Source: Hydractinia symbiolongicarpus
Lineage: Eukaryota; Cnidaria; Hydrozoa; Anthoathecata; Hydractiniidae
Direction: 5' to 3'
Length of the DNA: 64,000 bases
NCBI RefSeq assembly: GCF_029227915.1
Contig: NC_079875.1
Coordinates: forward strand, 27,712,001-27,776,000
Position 1 is the first letter of the stretch. The number at the start of each line of letters is the position of its first letter. The position numbers and the translations under genes are program-made. Below the pieces are notes generated by a model. The model was not told the DNA's origin. It did not search any database and saw only the letters and a program-made list of their open reading frames with translations. Below, in pieces: positions 8,958-20,955 of this stretch.

Positions 8958-9029
8958 GACTCTGTGGCGCAATGGTAGCGCGTCTGACTCCAGATCAAAA
9001 GGTTGCGTGTTCAATTCACGTCAGAGTCA
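8958..9029 (+). tRNA. trnaw-cca: tRNA-Trp(CCA), A42 variant, first of doublet
   Basis: C28-A42 mismatch; twin at 28672. Confidence 0.75.
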
Positions 9030-9132
9030 GAAAAAACAGTATTAAAACATGGTTACAAAATAATGGTTCTTGAGTGAAGTAGTTGTAAGAAGAAAATCTT
9101 GCTCCACGCTGTGACTGTTGTGAATGGCTACG

Positions 9133-9204
9133 GACTCTGTGGCGCAATGGTAGCGCGTCTGACTCCAGATCAGAAGGTTGCGTGTTCAATTCACGTCAGA
9201 GTCA
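9133..9204 (+). tRNA. trnaw-cca: tRNA-Trp(CCA), second of doublet
   Basis: Consensus copy; twin at 28847. Confidence 0.92.
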
Positions 9205-9404
9205 GAAAAAACAGTATTAAAACAAGGTTACAAAATAATAGTTCTTGAGTTAAGTAATTGTAAGAAGAAAATCTTGCTTCAGGTTGTGACTTCATTATTG
9301 CGTACTGAGGCTTCTTTTTATATCCTTAGAGACAACGAAGACAGTCCCTATTTTTCCAAATCCATTCTTAATAGAACATTGTGACATGTTGCATGTGACA
9401 TGGA

Positions 9405-9476
9405 GGCTCAATGGTCTAGTGGCATGATTCTCGCTTTGGGTGCGAGAGGTCCCGGGTTCAAATCCCGGTTGAGCCC
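9405..9476 (+). tRNA. trnap-ugg: tRNA-Pro(UGG)
   Basis: Consensus copy; twin at 29119. Confidence 0.92.
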
Positions 9477-9893
9477 ATTATTAAAGTGTAACTAATGTTA
9501 AAGATAGGGACTGTCTTCTTCGTCTCTATGGATATAATAAAATGCACGGGACATAGAGGCTCAATGGTCTAGTGGCATGATTCTTGCTTTAGGTTCAAAT
9601 CCCGGTTGAGCCCATTGTTGGAGTGTAACTAATGTTGTCAGTGCAATTTCCGCTTGTTTCATTTTTTACAAAGACACTCGAAATAGCTCATCCTTAATGC
9701 TCTTTACTGCAGAGAACAAACCAAACTCGTCTGAATCGCAAGTCTTGCCCTGAAGTTAAGAGTACTTCCTTATTTTAGGTGTTATCACATGCGCCTAACA
9801 TCCCTAACGTGCCTTTTGGATTCGGGTCAGGTACACATGTAGTAATAACTTAAACTACTCTGGGTCCCAGTCTTACGCAGTTGTATAGCTACG

Positions 9894-9965
9894 GACTCTG
9901 TGGCGCAATGGTAGCGCGTCTGACTCCAGATCAGAATGTTGCGTGTTCAATTCACGTCAGAGTCA
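9894..9965 (+). tRNA. trnaw-cca: tRNA-Trp(CCA), variable-loop variant
   Basis: Variable loop ATGTT instead of AGGTT; stems unchanged. Twin at 29608. Confidence 0.85.
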
Positions 9966-10165
9966 GAAAAAACAGTATTAAAACAAGGTTACAAAATAAT
10001 AGTTCTTGAGTTAAGTAATTGTAAGAAGAAAATCTTGCTTCAGGTTGTGACTTCATTATTGCGTACTGAGGCTTTTTTTTATATCCTTAGAGACAACGAA
10101 GACAGTCCCTATTTTTCCAAATCCATTCTTAATAGAACATTGTGATATGTTGCATATGACATGGA

Positions 10166-10237
10166 GGCTCAATGGTCTAGTGGCATGATTCTCGCTTTGG
10201 GTGCGAGAGGTCCCGGGTTCAAATCCCGGTTGAGCCC
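10166..10237 (+). tRNA. trnap-ugg: tRNA-Pro(UGG)
   Basis: Consensus copy; twin at 29880. Confidence 0.92.
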
Positions 10238-10654
10238 ATTATTAAAGTGTAACTAATGTTAAAGATAGGGACTGTCTTCTTCGTCTCTATGGATATAATA
10301 AAATGCACGGGACATAGAGGCTCAATGGTCTAGTGGCATGATTCTTGCTTTAGGTTCAAATCCCAGTGAAGCCCATTGTTGGAGTGTAACTAATGTTGTC
10401 AGTGCAATTTCCGCTTGTTTCATTTTTTAGAAAGACACTCGAAATAGCACATCCTTAATGCTATTTACTGCAGAGAACAAACCAAACTAGACTGAATCGC
10501 AAGTCTTGCCCTGAAGTTAAGAGTACTTCCTTATTGTAGGTGTTATCACATGCGCCTAACATCCCTAACGTGCCTTTTGGATTCGGGTCAGGTACACATG
10601 TAGTAATAACTTAAACTACTCTGGGTCCCAGTCTTACGCAGTTGTATAGCTACG

Positions 10655-10726
10655 GACTCTGTGGCGCAATGGTAGCGCGTCTGACTCCAGATCAAAAGGT
10701 TGCGTGTTCAATTCACGTCAGAGTCA
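10655..10726 (+). tRNA. trnaw-cca: tRNA-Trp(CCA), A42 variant
   Basis: C28-A42 mismatch; twin at 30369. Confidence 0.75.
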
Positions 10727-10925
10727 GACAAAACAGTATTAAAACATGGTTACAAAATAATGGTTCTTGAGTGAAGTAATTGTAAGAAGAAAATCTTGCT
10801 CCAGGTTGTGACTTCATTATTGCGTACTGAGGCTTTTTTTATATCCTTAGAGACAACGAAGACAGTCCCTATTTTTCCAAAGCTATTCTTAATAGAATAT
10901 TGTGACATGTTGCATGTGACATGGA

Positions 10926-10997
10926 GGCTCAATGGTCTAGTGGCATGATTCTCGCTTTGGGTGTGAGAGGTCCCGGGTTCAAATCCCGGTTGAGCCC
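10926..10997 (+). tRNA. trnap-ugg: tRNA-Pro(UGG), U40 variant
   Basis: G30-U40 wobble; twin at 30640. Confidence 0.88.
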
Positions 10998-11412
10998 ATT
11001 ACTAAAGTGTAACAAATGTTAAAGATAGGGACTGTCTTCTCGTCTCTATGGATATAATAAAATGCACGGGACATAGAGGCTCAATGGTCTAGTGGCATGA
11101 TTCTTGCTTTAGGTTCAAATCCCGGTTGAGCCCATTGTTGGAGTGCAACTAATGTTGTCAGTGCAATTTCCGCTTGTTTCATTTTTTACAAAGACACTCG
11201 AAATAGCACATCCTTAATGCTATTTCCTGCAGAAAACAAACCAAACTCGACTGAATCGCAAGTCTTGCCCTGTAGTTAAGAGTACTTCCTTATTGTAGGT
11301 GTTATCACATGCGCCTAACATCCCTAACGTGCATTTTGGATTCGGGTCAGGCACACATGTAGTAATAACTTAACTAATCTGGGTCCCAGTCTTACGCAGT
11401 TGTATAGCTACG

Positions 11413-11484
11413 GACTCTGTGGCGCAATGGTAGCGCGTCTGACTCCAGATCAAAAGGTTGCGTGTTCAATTCACGTCAGAGTCA
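11413..11484 (+). tRNA. trnaw-cca: tRNA-Trp(CCA), A42 variant, first of doublet
   Basis: C28-A42 mismatch; twin at 31127. Confidence 0.75.
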
Positions 11485-11587
11485 GAAAAAACAGTATTAA
11501 AACATGGTTACAAAATAATGGTTCTTGAGTGAAGTAGTTGTAAGAAGAAAATCTTGCTCCATGCTGTGACTGTTGTGAATGGCTACG

Positions 11588-11659
11588 GACTCTGTGGCGC
11601 AATGGTAGCGCGTCTGACTCCAGATCAGAAGGTTGCGTGTTCAATTCACGTCAGAGTCA
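11588..11659 (+). tRNA. trnaw-cca: tRNA-Trp(CCA), second of doublet
   Basis: Consensus copy; twin at 31302. Confidence 0.92.
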
Positions 11660-11859
11660 GAAAAAACAGTATTAAAACAAGGTTACAAAATAATAGTTCT
11701 TGAGTTAAGTAATTGTAAGAAGAAAATCTTGCTTCAGGTTGTGACTTCATTATTGCGTACTGAGGCTTCTTTTTATATCCTTAGAGACAACGAAGACAGT
11801 CCCTATTTTTCCAAATCCATTCTTAATAGAACATTGTGACATGTTGCATGTGACATGGA

Positions 11860-11931
11860 GGCTCAATGGTCTAGTGGCATGATTCTCGCTTTGGGTGCGA
11901 GAGGTCCCGGGTTCAAATCCCGGTTGAGCCC
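11860..11931 (+). tRNA. trnap-ugg: tRNA-Pro(UGG)
   Basis: Consensus copy; twin at 31574. Confidence 0.92.
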
Positions 11932-12348
11932 ATTATTAAAGTGTAACTAATGTTAAAGATAGGGACTGTCTTCTTCGTCTCTATGGATATAATAAAATGC
12001 ACGGGACATAGAGGCTCAATGGTCTAGTGGCATGATTCTTGCTTTAGGTTCAAATCCCGGTTGAGCCCATTGTTGGAGTGTAACTAATGTTGTCAGTGCA
12101 ATTTCCGCTTGTTTCATTTTTTACAAAGACACTCGAAATAGCTCATCCTTAATGCTCTTTACTGCAGAGAACAAACCAAACTCGTCTGAATCGCAAGTCT
12201 TGCCCTGAAGTTAAGAGTACTTCCTTATTTTAGGTGTTATCACATGCGCCTAACATCCCTAACGTGCCTTTTGGATTCGGGTCAGGTACACATGTAGTAA
12301 TAACTTAAACTACTCTGGGTCCCAGTCTTACGCAGTTGTATAGCTACG

Positions 12349-12420
12349 GACTCTGTGGCGCAATGGTAGCGCGTCTGACTCCAGATCAAAAGGTTGCGTG
12401 TTCAATTCACGTCAGAGTCA
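12349..12420 (+). tRNA. trnaw-cca: tRNA-Trp(CCA), A42 variant, first of doublet
   Basis: C28-A42 mismatch; twin at 32063. Confidence 0.75.
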
Positions 12421-12523
12421 GAAAAAACAGTATTAAAACATGGTTACAAAATAATGGTTCTTGAGTGAAGTAGTTGTAAGAAGAAAATCTTGCTCCACGC
12501 TGTGACTGTTGTGAATGGCTACG

Positions 12524-12595
12524 GACTCTGTGGCGCAATGGTAGCGCGTCTGACTCCAGATCAGAAGGTTGCGTGTTCAATTCACGTCAGAGTCA
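12524..12595 (+). tRNA. trnaw-cca: tRNA-Trp(CCA), second of doublet
   Basis: Consensus copy; twin at 32238. Confidence 0.92.
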
Positions 12596-12795
12596 GAAAA
12601 AACAGTATTAAAACAAGGTTACAAAATAATAGTTCTTGAGTTAAGTAATTGTAAGAAGAAAATCTTGCTTCAGGTTGTGACTTCATTATTGCGTACTGAG
12701 GCTTCTTTTTATATCCTTAGAGACAACGAAGACAGTCCCTATTTTTCCAAATCCATTCTTAATAGAACATTGTGACATGTTGCATGTGACATGGA

Positions 12796-12867
12796 GGCTC
12801 AATGGTCTAGTGGCATGATTCTCGCTTTGGGTGCGAGAGGTCCCGGGTTCAAATCCCGGTTGAGCCC
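12796..12867 (+). tRNA. trnap-ugg: tRNA-Pro(UGG)
   Basis: Consensus copy; twin at 32510. Confidence 0.92.
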
Positions 12868-13284
12868 ATTATTAAAGTGTAACTAATGTTAAAGATAGGG
12901 ACTGTCTTCTTCGTCTCTATGGATATAATAAAATGCACGGGACATAGAGGCTCAATGGTCTAGTGGCATGATTCTTGCTTTAGGTTCAAATCCCGGTTGA
13001 GCCCATTGTTGGAGTGTAACTAATGTTGTCAGTGCAATTTCCGCTTGTTTCATTTTTTACAAAGACACTCGAAATAGCTCATCCTTAATGCTCTTTACTG
13101 CAGAGAACAAACCAAACTCGTCTGAATCGCAAGTCTTGCCCTGAAGTTAAGAGTACTTCCTTATTTTAGGTGTTATCACATGCGCCTAACATCCCTAACG
13201 TGCCTTTTGGATTCGGGTCAGGTACACATGTAGTAATAACTTAAACTACTCTGGGTCCCAGTCTTACGCAGTTGTATAGCTACG

Positions 13285-13356
13285 GACTCTGTGGCGCAAT
13301 GGTAGCGCGTCTGACTCCAGATCAGAAGGTTGCGTGTTCAATTCACGTCAGAGTCA
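13285..13356 (+). tRNA. trnaw-cca: tRNA-Trp(CCA)
   Basis: Consensus copy; twin at 32999. Confidence 0.92.
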
Positions 13357-13556
13357 GAAAAAACAGTATTAAAACAAGGTTACAAAATAATAGTTCTTGA
13401 GTTAAGTAATTGTAAGAAGAAAATCTTGCTTCAGGTTGTGACTTCGTTATTGCGTACTGAGGCTTTTTTTTATATCCTTAGAGACAACGAAGACAGTTCC
13501 TATTTTTCCAAATCCATTCTTAATAGAACATTGTGATATGTTGCATATGACATGGA

Positions 13557-13628
13557 GGCTCAATGGTCTAGTGGCATGATTCTCGCTTTGGGTGCGAGAG
13601 GTCCCGGGTTCAAATCCCGGTTGAGCCC
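13557..13628 (+). tRNA. trnap-ugg: tRNA-Pro(UGG)
   Basis: Consensus copy; twin at 33271. Confidence 0.92.
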
Positions 13629-14045
13629 ATTATTAAAGTGTAACTAATGTTAAAGATAGGGACTGTCTTCTTCGTCTCTATGGATATAATAAAATGCACG
13701 GGACATAGAGGCTCAATGGTCTAGTGGCATGATTCTTGCTTTAGGTTCAAATCCCAGTGAAGCCCATTGTTGGAGTGTAACTAATGTTGTCAGTGCAATT
13801 TCCGCTTGTTTCATTTTTTAGAAAGACACTCGAAATAGCACATCCTTAATGCTATTTACTGCAGAGAACAAACCAAACTAGACTGAATCGCAAGTCTTGC
13901 CCTGAAGTTAAGAGTACTTCCTTATTGTAGGTGTTATCACATGCGCCTAACATCCCTAACGTGCCTTTTGGATTCGGGTCAGGTACACATGTAGTAATAA
14001 CTTAAACTACTCTGGGTCCCAGTCTTACGCAGTTGTATAGCTACG

Positions 14046-14117
14046 GACTCTGTGGCGCAATGGTAGCGCGTCTGACTCCAGATCAAAAGGTTGCGTGTTC
14101 AATTCACGTCAGAGTCA
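14046..14117 (+). tRNA. trnaw-cca: tRNA-Trp(CCA), A42 variant
   Basis: C28-A42 mismatch; twin at 33760. Confidence 0.75.
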
Positions 14118-14316
14118 GACAAAACAGTATTAAAACATGGTTACAAAATAATGGTTCTTGAGTGAAGTAATTGTAAGAAGAAAATCTTGCTCCAGGTTGT
14201 GACTTCATTATTGCGTACTGAGGCTTTTTTTATATCCTTAGAGACAACGAAGACAGTCCCTATTTTTCCAAAGCCAATCTTAATAGAATATTGTGACATG
14301 TTGCATGTGACATGGA

Positions 14317-14388
14317 GGCTCAATGGTCTAGTGGCATGATTCTCGCTTTGGGTGTGAGAGGTCCCGGGTTCAAATCCCGGTTGAGCCC
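14317..14388 (+). tRNA. trnap-ugg: tRNA-Pro(UGG), U40 variant
   Basis: G30-U40 wobble; twin at 34031. Confidence 0.88.
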
Positions 14389-14804
14389 ATTACTAAAGTG
14401 TAACTAATGTTAAAGATAGGGACTGTCTTCTCGTCTCTATGGATATAATAAAATGCACGGGACATAGAGGCTCAATGGTCTAGTGGCATGATTCTTGCTT
14501 TAGGTTCAAATCCCGGTTGAGCCCATTGTTGGAGTGCAACTAATGTTGTCAGTGCAATTTCCGCTTGTTTCATTTTTTAGAAAGACACTCGAAATAGCAC
14601 ATCCTTAATGCTATTTACTGCAGAGAACAAACCAAACTAGACTGAATCGCAAGTCTTGCCCTGAAGTTAAGAGTACTTCCTTATTGTAGGTGTTATCACA
14701 TGCGCCTAACATCCCTAACGTGCCTTTTGGATTCGGGTCAGGTACACATGTAGTAATAACTTAAACTACTCTGGGTCCCAGTCTTACGCAGTTGTATAGC
14801 TACG

Positions 14805-14876
14805 GACTCTGTGGCGCAATGGCAGCGCGTCTGACTCCAGATCAAAAGGTTGCGTGTTCAATTCACGTCAGAGTCA
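14805..14876 (+). tRNA. trnaw-cca: tRNA-Trp(CCA), A42 and D-loop C variant
   Basis: D-loop GGCAG instead of GGTAG, plus the C28-A42 mismatch; twin at 34519. Confidence 0.72.
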
Positions 14877-15075
14877 GACAAAACAGTATTAAAACATGGT
14901 TACAAAATAATGGTTCTTGAGTGAAGTAATTGTAAGAAGAAAATCTTGCTCCAGGTTGTGACTTCATTATTGCGTACTGAGGCTTTTTTTATATCCTTAG
15001 AGACAACGAAGACAGTCCCTATTTTTCCAAAGCTATTCTTAATAGAATATTGTGACATGTTGCATGTGACATGGA

Positions 15076-15147
15076 GGCTCAATGGTCTAGTGGCATGATT
15101 CTCGCTTTGGGTGTGAGAGGTCCCGGGTTCAAATCCCGGTTGAGCCC
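15076..15147 (+). tRNA. trnap-ugg: tRNA-Pro(UGG), U40 variant
   Basis: G30-U40 wobble; twin at 34790. Confidence 0.88.
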
Positions 15148-15563
15148 ATTACTAAAGTGTAACTAATGTTAAAGATAGGGACTGTCTTCTCGTCTCTATG
15201 GATATAATAAAATGCACGGGACATAGAGGCTCAATGGTCTAGTGGCATGATTCTTGCTTTAGGTTCAAATCCCGGTTGAGCCCATTGTTGGAGTGTAACT
15301 AATGTTGTCAGTGCAATTTCCGCTTGTTTCATTTTTTACAAAGACACTCGAAATAGCTCATCCTTAATGCTCTTTACTGCAGAGAACAAACCAAACTCGA
15401 CTGAATCGCAAGTCTTGCCCTGAAGTTAAGAGTACTTCTTTTTTTTAGGTGATTTCACATGCGCCTAACATCCCTAACGAGCCTTTTGGATTCGGGTCAG
15501 GTACACATGTAGTAATAACTTAAACTACTCTTGGTCCCAGTCTTACGCAGTTGTATAGCTACG

Positions 15564-15635
15564 GACTCTGTGGCGCAATGGTAGCGCGTCTGACTCCAGA
15601 TCAGAAGGTTGCGTGTTCAATTCAAGTCAGAGTCA
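15564..15635 (+). tRNA. trnaw-cca: tRNA-Trp(CCA), A63 variant
   Basis: T-stem 3' strand CAAGT instead of CACGT gives a G51-A63 mismatch; 19 copies carry it. Twin at 35278. Confidence 0.72.
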
Positions 15636-15835
15636 GAAAAAACAGTATTAAAACATGGTTACAAAATAATAGTTCTTGAGTTAAGTAATTGTAAGAAGAA
15701 AATCTTGCTTCAGGTTGTGACTTCATTATTGCGTACTGAGGCTTTTTTTTATATCCTTAGAGACAACGAAGACAGTCCCTATTTTTCCAAATCCATTCTT
15801 AATAGAACATTGTGACATGTTGCATGTGACATGGA

Positions 15836-15907
15836 GGCTCAATGGTCTAGTGGCATGATTCTCGCTTTGGGTGCGAGAGGTCCCGGGTTCAAATCCCGGT
15901 TGAGCCC
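15836..15907 (+). tRNA. trnap-ugg: tRNA-Pro(UGG)
   Basis: Consensus copy; twin at 35550. Confidence 0.92.
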
Positions 15908-16323
15908 ATTATTAAAGTGTAACTAATGTTAAAGATAGGGACTGTCTTCTTCGTCTCTATGGATATAATAAAATGCACGGGACATAGAGGCTCAATGGTC
16001 TAGTGGCATGATTCTTGCTTTAGGTTCAAATCCCGGTTGAGCCCATTGTTGGAGTGCAACTAATGTTGTCAGTGCAATTTCCGCTTGTTTCATTTTTTAC
16101 AAAGACACTCGAAATAGCACATCCTTAATGCTATTTACTGCAGAAAACAAACCAAACTCGACTGAATCGCAAGTCTTGCCCTGTAGTTAAGAGTACTTCC
16201 TTATTGTAGGTGTTATCACATGCGCCTAACATCCCTAACGTGCATTTTGGATTCGGGTCAGGCACACATGTAGTAATAACTTAACTAATCTGGGTCCCAG
16301 TCTTACGCAGTTGTATAGCTACG

Positions 16324-16395
16324 GACTCTGTGGCGCAATGGTAGCGCGTCTGACTCCAGATCAAAAGGTTGCGTGTTCAATTCACGTCAGAGTCA
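16324..16395 (+). tRNA. trnaw-cca: tRNA-Trp(CCA), A42 variant
   Basis: C28-A42 mismatch; twin at 36038. Confidence 0.75.
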
Positions 16396-16595
16396 GAAAA
16401 AACAGTATTAAAACATGGTTACAAAATAATGGTTCTTGAGTGAAGTAATTGTAAGAAGAAAATCTTGCTCCAGGTTGTGACTTCATTATTGCGTACTGAG
16501 GCTGTTTTTTATATCCTTAGAGACAACGAAGACAGTCCCTATTTTTCCAAAGCCATTCTTAATAGAACATTGTGACATGTTGCATGTCACATGAA

Positions 16596-16667
16596 GGCTC
16601 AATGGTCTAGTGGCATGATTCTCGCTTTGGGTGCGAGAGGTCCCGTGTTCAAATCCCGGTTGAGCCC
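16596..16667 (+). tRNA. trnap-ugg: tRNA-Pro(UGG), U52 variant
   Basis: T-stem 5' strand CCGTG gives a U52-C62 mismatch and alters the first B-box base; twin at 36310. Confidence 0.7.
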
Positions 16668-17084
16668 ATTATTAAAGTGTAACTAATGTTAAAGATAGGG
16701 ACTGTCTTCTTCGTCTCTATGGATATAATAAAATGCACAGGACATAGAGGCTCAATGGTCTAGTGGCATGATTCTTGCTTCAGGTTCAAATCCCGGTTGA
16801 GCCCATTGTTGGAGTGTAACTAATGTTGTCAGTGCAATTTCCGCTTGTTTCATTTTTTAGAAAGACACTCGAAATAGCACATCCTTAATGCTATTTACTG
16901 CAGAGAACAAACCAAAGTAGACTGAATCGCAAGTCTTCCCCTGAAGTTAAGAGTACTTCCTTATTGTAGATGTTATCACATGCGCCTAACATCCCTTACG
17001 TGCATTTTGGATTCGGGTCAGGCACACATGTAGTAATAACTTAAACTACTCTGGGTCCCAGTCTTACGCAGTTGTATAGCTCCG

Positions 17085-17156
17085 GACTCTGTGGCGCAAT
17101 GGTAGCGCGTCTGACTCCAGATCAGAAGGTTGCGTGTTCAATTCACGTCAGAGTCA
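17085..17156 (+). tRNA. trnaw-cca: tRNA-Trp(CCA)
   Basis: Consensus copy with 'gctccg' just upstream; twin at 36799. Confidence 0.92.
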
Positions 17157-17356
17157 GAAAAAACAGTATTAAAACAAGGTTACAAAATAATAGTTCTTGA
17201 GTTAAGTAATTGTAAGAAGAAAATCTTGCTCCAGGTTGTGACTTCATTATTGCGTACTGAGGCTGTTTTTTATATCCTTAGACACAACGAAGACAGTCCC
17301 TATTTTTCCAAAGCCATTCTTAATAGAACATTGTGACATGTTGCATGTGACATGAA

Positions 17357-17428
17357 GGCTCAATGGTCTAGTGGCATGATTCTCGCTTTGGGTGCGTGAG
17401 GTCCCGGGTTCAAATCCCGGTTGAGCCC
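17357..17428 (+). tRNA. trnap-ugg: tRNA-Pro(UGG), U42 variant
   Basis: U28-U42 mismatch; the twin at 37071 has one more change. Confidence 0.8.
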
Positions 17429-17845
17429 ATTATTAAAGTGTAACTAATGTTAAAGATAGGGACTGTCTTCTTCGTCTCTATGGATATAATAAAATGCACG
17501 GGACATAGAGGCTCAATGGTCTAGTGGCATGATTCTTGCTTTAGGTTCAAATCCCGGTTGAGCCCATTGTTGGAGTGCAACTAATGTTGTCAGTGCAATT
17601 TCCGCTTGTTTCATTTTTTACAAAGACACTCGAAATAGCACATCCTTAATGCTATTTACTGCAGAGAACAAACCAAACTAGACTGAATCGCAAGTCTTGC
17701 CCTGAAGTTAAGAGTACTTCCTTATTGTAGGTGTTATCACATGCGCCTAACATCCCTAACGTGCCTTTTGGATTCGGGTCAGGTACACATGTAGTAATAA
17801 CTTAAACTACTCTGGGTCCCAGTCTTACGCAGTTGTATAGCTACG

Positions 17846-17917
17846 GACTCTGTGGCGCAATGGTAGCGCGTCTGACTCCAGATCAGAAGGTTGCGTGTTC
17901 AATTCACGTCAGAGTCA
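17846..17917 (+). tRNA. trnaw-cca: tRNA-Trp(CCA)
   Basis: Consensus copy; twin at 37560. Confidence 0.92.
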
Positions 17918-18116
17918 GAAAAAACAGTATTAAAACATGGTTACAAAATAATGGTTCTTGAGTGAAGTAATTGTAAGAAGAAAATCTTGCTCCAGGTTGT
18001 GACTTCATTATTGCGTACTGAGGCTTTTTTTATATCCTTAGAGACAACGAAGACAGTCCCTATTTTTCCAAAGCCATTCTTAATAGAATATTGTGACATG
18101 TTGCATGTGACATGGA

Positions 18117-18188
18117 GGCTCAATGGTCTAGTGGCATGATTCTCGCTTTGGGTGCGAGAGGTCCCGGGTTCAAATCCCGGTTGAGCCC
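18117..18188 (+). tRNA. trnap-ugg: tRNA-Pro(UGG)
   Basis: Consensus copy; twin at 37831. Confidence 0.92.
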
Positions 18189-18603
18189 ATTATTAAAGTG
18201 TAACTAATGTTAAAGATAGGGACTGTCTTCTCGTTTCTATGGATATAATAAAATGCACGGGACATAGAGGCTCAATGGTCTAGTGGCATGATTCTTGCTT
18301 TAGGTTCAAATCCCGGTTGAGCCCATTGTTGGAGTGCAACTAATGTTGTCAGTGCAATTTCCGCTTGTTTCATTTTTTACAGAGACACTCGAAATAGCAC
18401 ATCCTTAATGCTATTTACTGCAGAAAACAAACCAAACTCGACTGAATCGCAAGTCTTGCCCTGAAGTTAAGAGTACTTCCTTATTGTAGGTGTTATCACA
18501 TGCGCCTAACATCCCTAACGTGCATTTTGGATTCGGGTCAGGCACACATGTAGTAATAACTTAACTAATCTGGGTCCCAGTCTTACGCAGTTGTATAGCT
18601 ACG

Positions 18604-18675
18604 GACTCTGTGGCGCAATGGTAGCGCGTCTGACTCCAGATCAAAAGGTTGCGTGTTCAATTCACGTCAGAGTCA
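18604..18675 (+). tRNA. trnaw-cca: tRNA-Trp(CCA), A42 variant
   Basis: C28-A42 mismatch; first gene of the first trimer; twin at 38318. Confidence 0.75.
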
Positions 18676-18875
18676 GAAAAAACAGTATTAAAACATGGTT
18701 ACAAAATAATGGTTCTTGAGTGAAGTAATTGTAAGAAGAAAATCTTGCTCCAGGTTGTGACTTCATTATTGCGTACTGAGGCTGTTTTTTATATCCTTAG
18801 ACACAACGAAGACAGTCCCTATTTTTCCAAAGCCATTCTTAATAGAACATTGTGACATGTTGCATGTGACATGAA

Positions 18876-18947
18876 GGCTCAATGGTCTAGTGGCATGATT
18901 CTCGCTTTGGGTGCGAGAGGTCCCGGGTTCAAATCCCGGTTGAGCCC
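18876..18947 (+). tRNA. trnap-ugg: tRNA-Pro(UGG)
   Basis: Consensus copy; twin at 38590. Confidence 0.92.
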
Positions 18948-19363
18948 ATTATTAAAGTGTAACTAATGTTAAAGATAGGGACTGTCTTCTTCGTCTCTAT
19001 GGATATAATAAAATGCACGGGACATAGAGGCTCAATGGTCTAGTGGCATGATTCTTGCTTCAGGTTCAAATCCCGGTTGAGCCCATTGTTGGAGTGTAAC
19101 TAATGTTGTCAGTGCAATTTCCGCTTGTTTCATTTTTTAGAAAGACACTCGAAATAGCACATCCTTAATGCTATTTACTGCAGAGAACAAACCAAAGTAG
19201 ACTGAATCGCAAGTCTTCCCCTGAAGTTAAGAGTACTTCCTTATTGTAGATGTTATCACATGCGCCTAACATCCCTTACGTGCATTTTGGATTCGGTTCA
19301 GGCACACATGTAGTAATAACTTAACTACTCTGGGTCCCAGTCTTACGCAGTTGTATAGCTACG

Positions 19364-19435
19364 GACTCTGTGGCGCAATGGTAGCGCGTCTGACTCCAGA
19401 TCAAAAGGTTGCGTGTTCAATTCAAGTCAGAGTCA
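19364..19435 (+). tRNA. trnaw-cca: tRNA-Trp(CCA), A42+A63 variant
   Basis: Two stem mismatches (C28-A42 and G51-A63), so likely a weak or dead copy; twin at 39078. Confidence 0.62.
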
Positions 19436-19635
19436 GAAGAAACAGTACTAAAACATGCTTACAAAATAATAGTTCTTGAGTGAAGTAATTGTAAGAAGAA
19501 AATCTTGCTTCAGGTTGTGACTTCATTATTGCGTACTGAGGCTTTTTTTTATATCCTTAGAGACAACGAAGACAGTCCCTATTTTTCCAAATCCATTCTT
19601 AATAGAACATTGTGACATGTTGCATGTGACATGGA

Positions 19636-19707
19636 GGCTCAATGGTCTAGTGGCATGATTCTCGCTTTGGGTGCGAGAGGTCCCGGGTTCAAATCCCGGT
19701 TGAGCCC
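19636..19707 (+). tRNA. trnap-ugg: tRNA-Pro(UGG)
   Basis: Consensus copy; twin at 39350. Confidence 0.92.
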
Positions 19708-20123
19708 ATTATTAAAGTGTAACTAATGTTAAAGATAGGGACTGTCTTCTTCGTCTCTATGGATATAATAAAAGGCACGGGACATAGAGGCTCAATGGTC
19801 TAGTGGCATGATTCTTGCTTTAGGTTCAAATCCCGGTTGAGCCCATTGTTGGAGTGTAACTAATGTTGTCAGTGCAATTTCCGCTTGTTTCATTTTTACA
19901 AAAACACTCGAAATAGCTCATCCTTAATGCTCTTTACTGCAGAGAACAAACCAAACTCGACTGAATCGCAAGTCTTGCCCTGAAGTTAAGAGTACTTCTT
20001 TATTTTAGGTGATTTCACATGCGCCTAACATCCCTAACGTGCCTTTTGGATTCGGGTCAGGTACACATGTAGTAATAACTTAAACTACTCTGGGTCCCAG
20101 TCTTACGCAGTTGTATAGCTACG

Positions 20124-20195
20124 GACTCTGTGGCGCAATGGTAGCGCGTCTGACTCCAGATCAGAAGTTTGCGTGTTCAATTCAAGTCAGAGCCA
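20124..20195 (+). tRNA. trnaw-cca: tRNA-Trp(CCA), triple mutant, probable pseudogene
   Basis: Variable loop AGTTT, T-stem A63 mismatch, and 3' acceptor CAGAGCC (A2-C71 mismatch). Five copies exist (also 22404, 39838, 42118, 44398), spread only by trimer and block duplication. Confidence 0.55.
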
Positions 20196-20395
20196 GAAAA
20201 AACAGTATTAAAACATGGTTACAAAATAATAGTTCTTGAGTTAAGTAATTGTAAGAAGAAAATCTTGCTTCAGGTTGTGACTTCATTATTGCGTACTGAG
20301 GCTTTTTTTTATATCCTTAGAGACAACGAAGACAGTCCCTATTTTTCCAAATCCATTCTTAATAGAACATTGTGACATGTTGCATGTGACATGGA

Positions 20396-20467
20396 GGCTC
20401 AATGGTCTAGTGGCATGATTCTCGCTTTGGGTGCGAGAGGTCCCGGGTTCAAATCCCGGTTGAGCCC
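20396..20467 (+). tRNA. trnap-ugg: tRNA-Pro(UGG)
   Basis: Consensus copy; twin at 40110. Confidence 0.92.
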
Positions 20468-20883
20468 ATTATTAAAGTGTAACTAATGTTAAAGATAGGG
20501 ACTGTCTTCTTCGTCTCTATGGATATAATAAAATGCACGGGACATAGAGGCTCAATGGTCTAGTGGCATGATTCTTGCTTTAGGTTCAAATCCCGGTTGA
20601 GCCCATTGTTGGAGTGTAACTAATGTTGTCAGTGCAATTTCCGCTTGTTTCATTTTTTACAAAGACACTCGAAATAGCTCATCCTTAATGCTCTTTACTG
20701 CAGAGAACAAACCAAACTCGTCTGAATCGCAAGTCTTGCCCTGAAGTTAAGAGTACTTCCTTATTTTAGGTGTTATCACATGCGCCTAACATCCCTAACG
20801 TGCCTTTTGGATTCGGGTCAGGTACACATGTAGTAATAACTTAACTAATCTGGGTCCCAGTCTTACGCAGTTGTATAGCTACG

Positions 20884-20955
20884 GACTCTGTGGCGCAATG
20901 GTAGCGCGTCTGACTCCAGATCAAAAGGTTGCGTGTTCAATTCACGTCAGAGTCA
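20884..20955 (+). tRNA. trnaw-cca: tRNA-Trp(CCA), A42 variant
   Basis: C28-A42 mismatch; twin at 40598. Confidence 0.75.
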
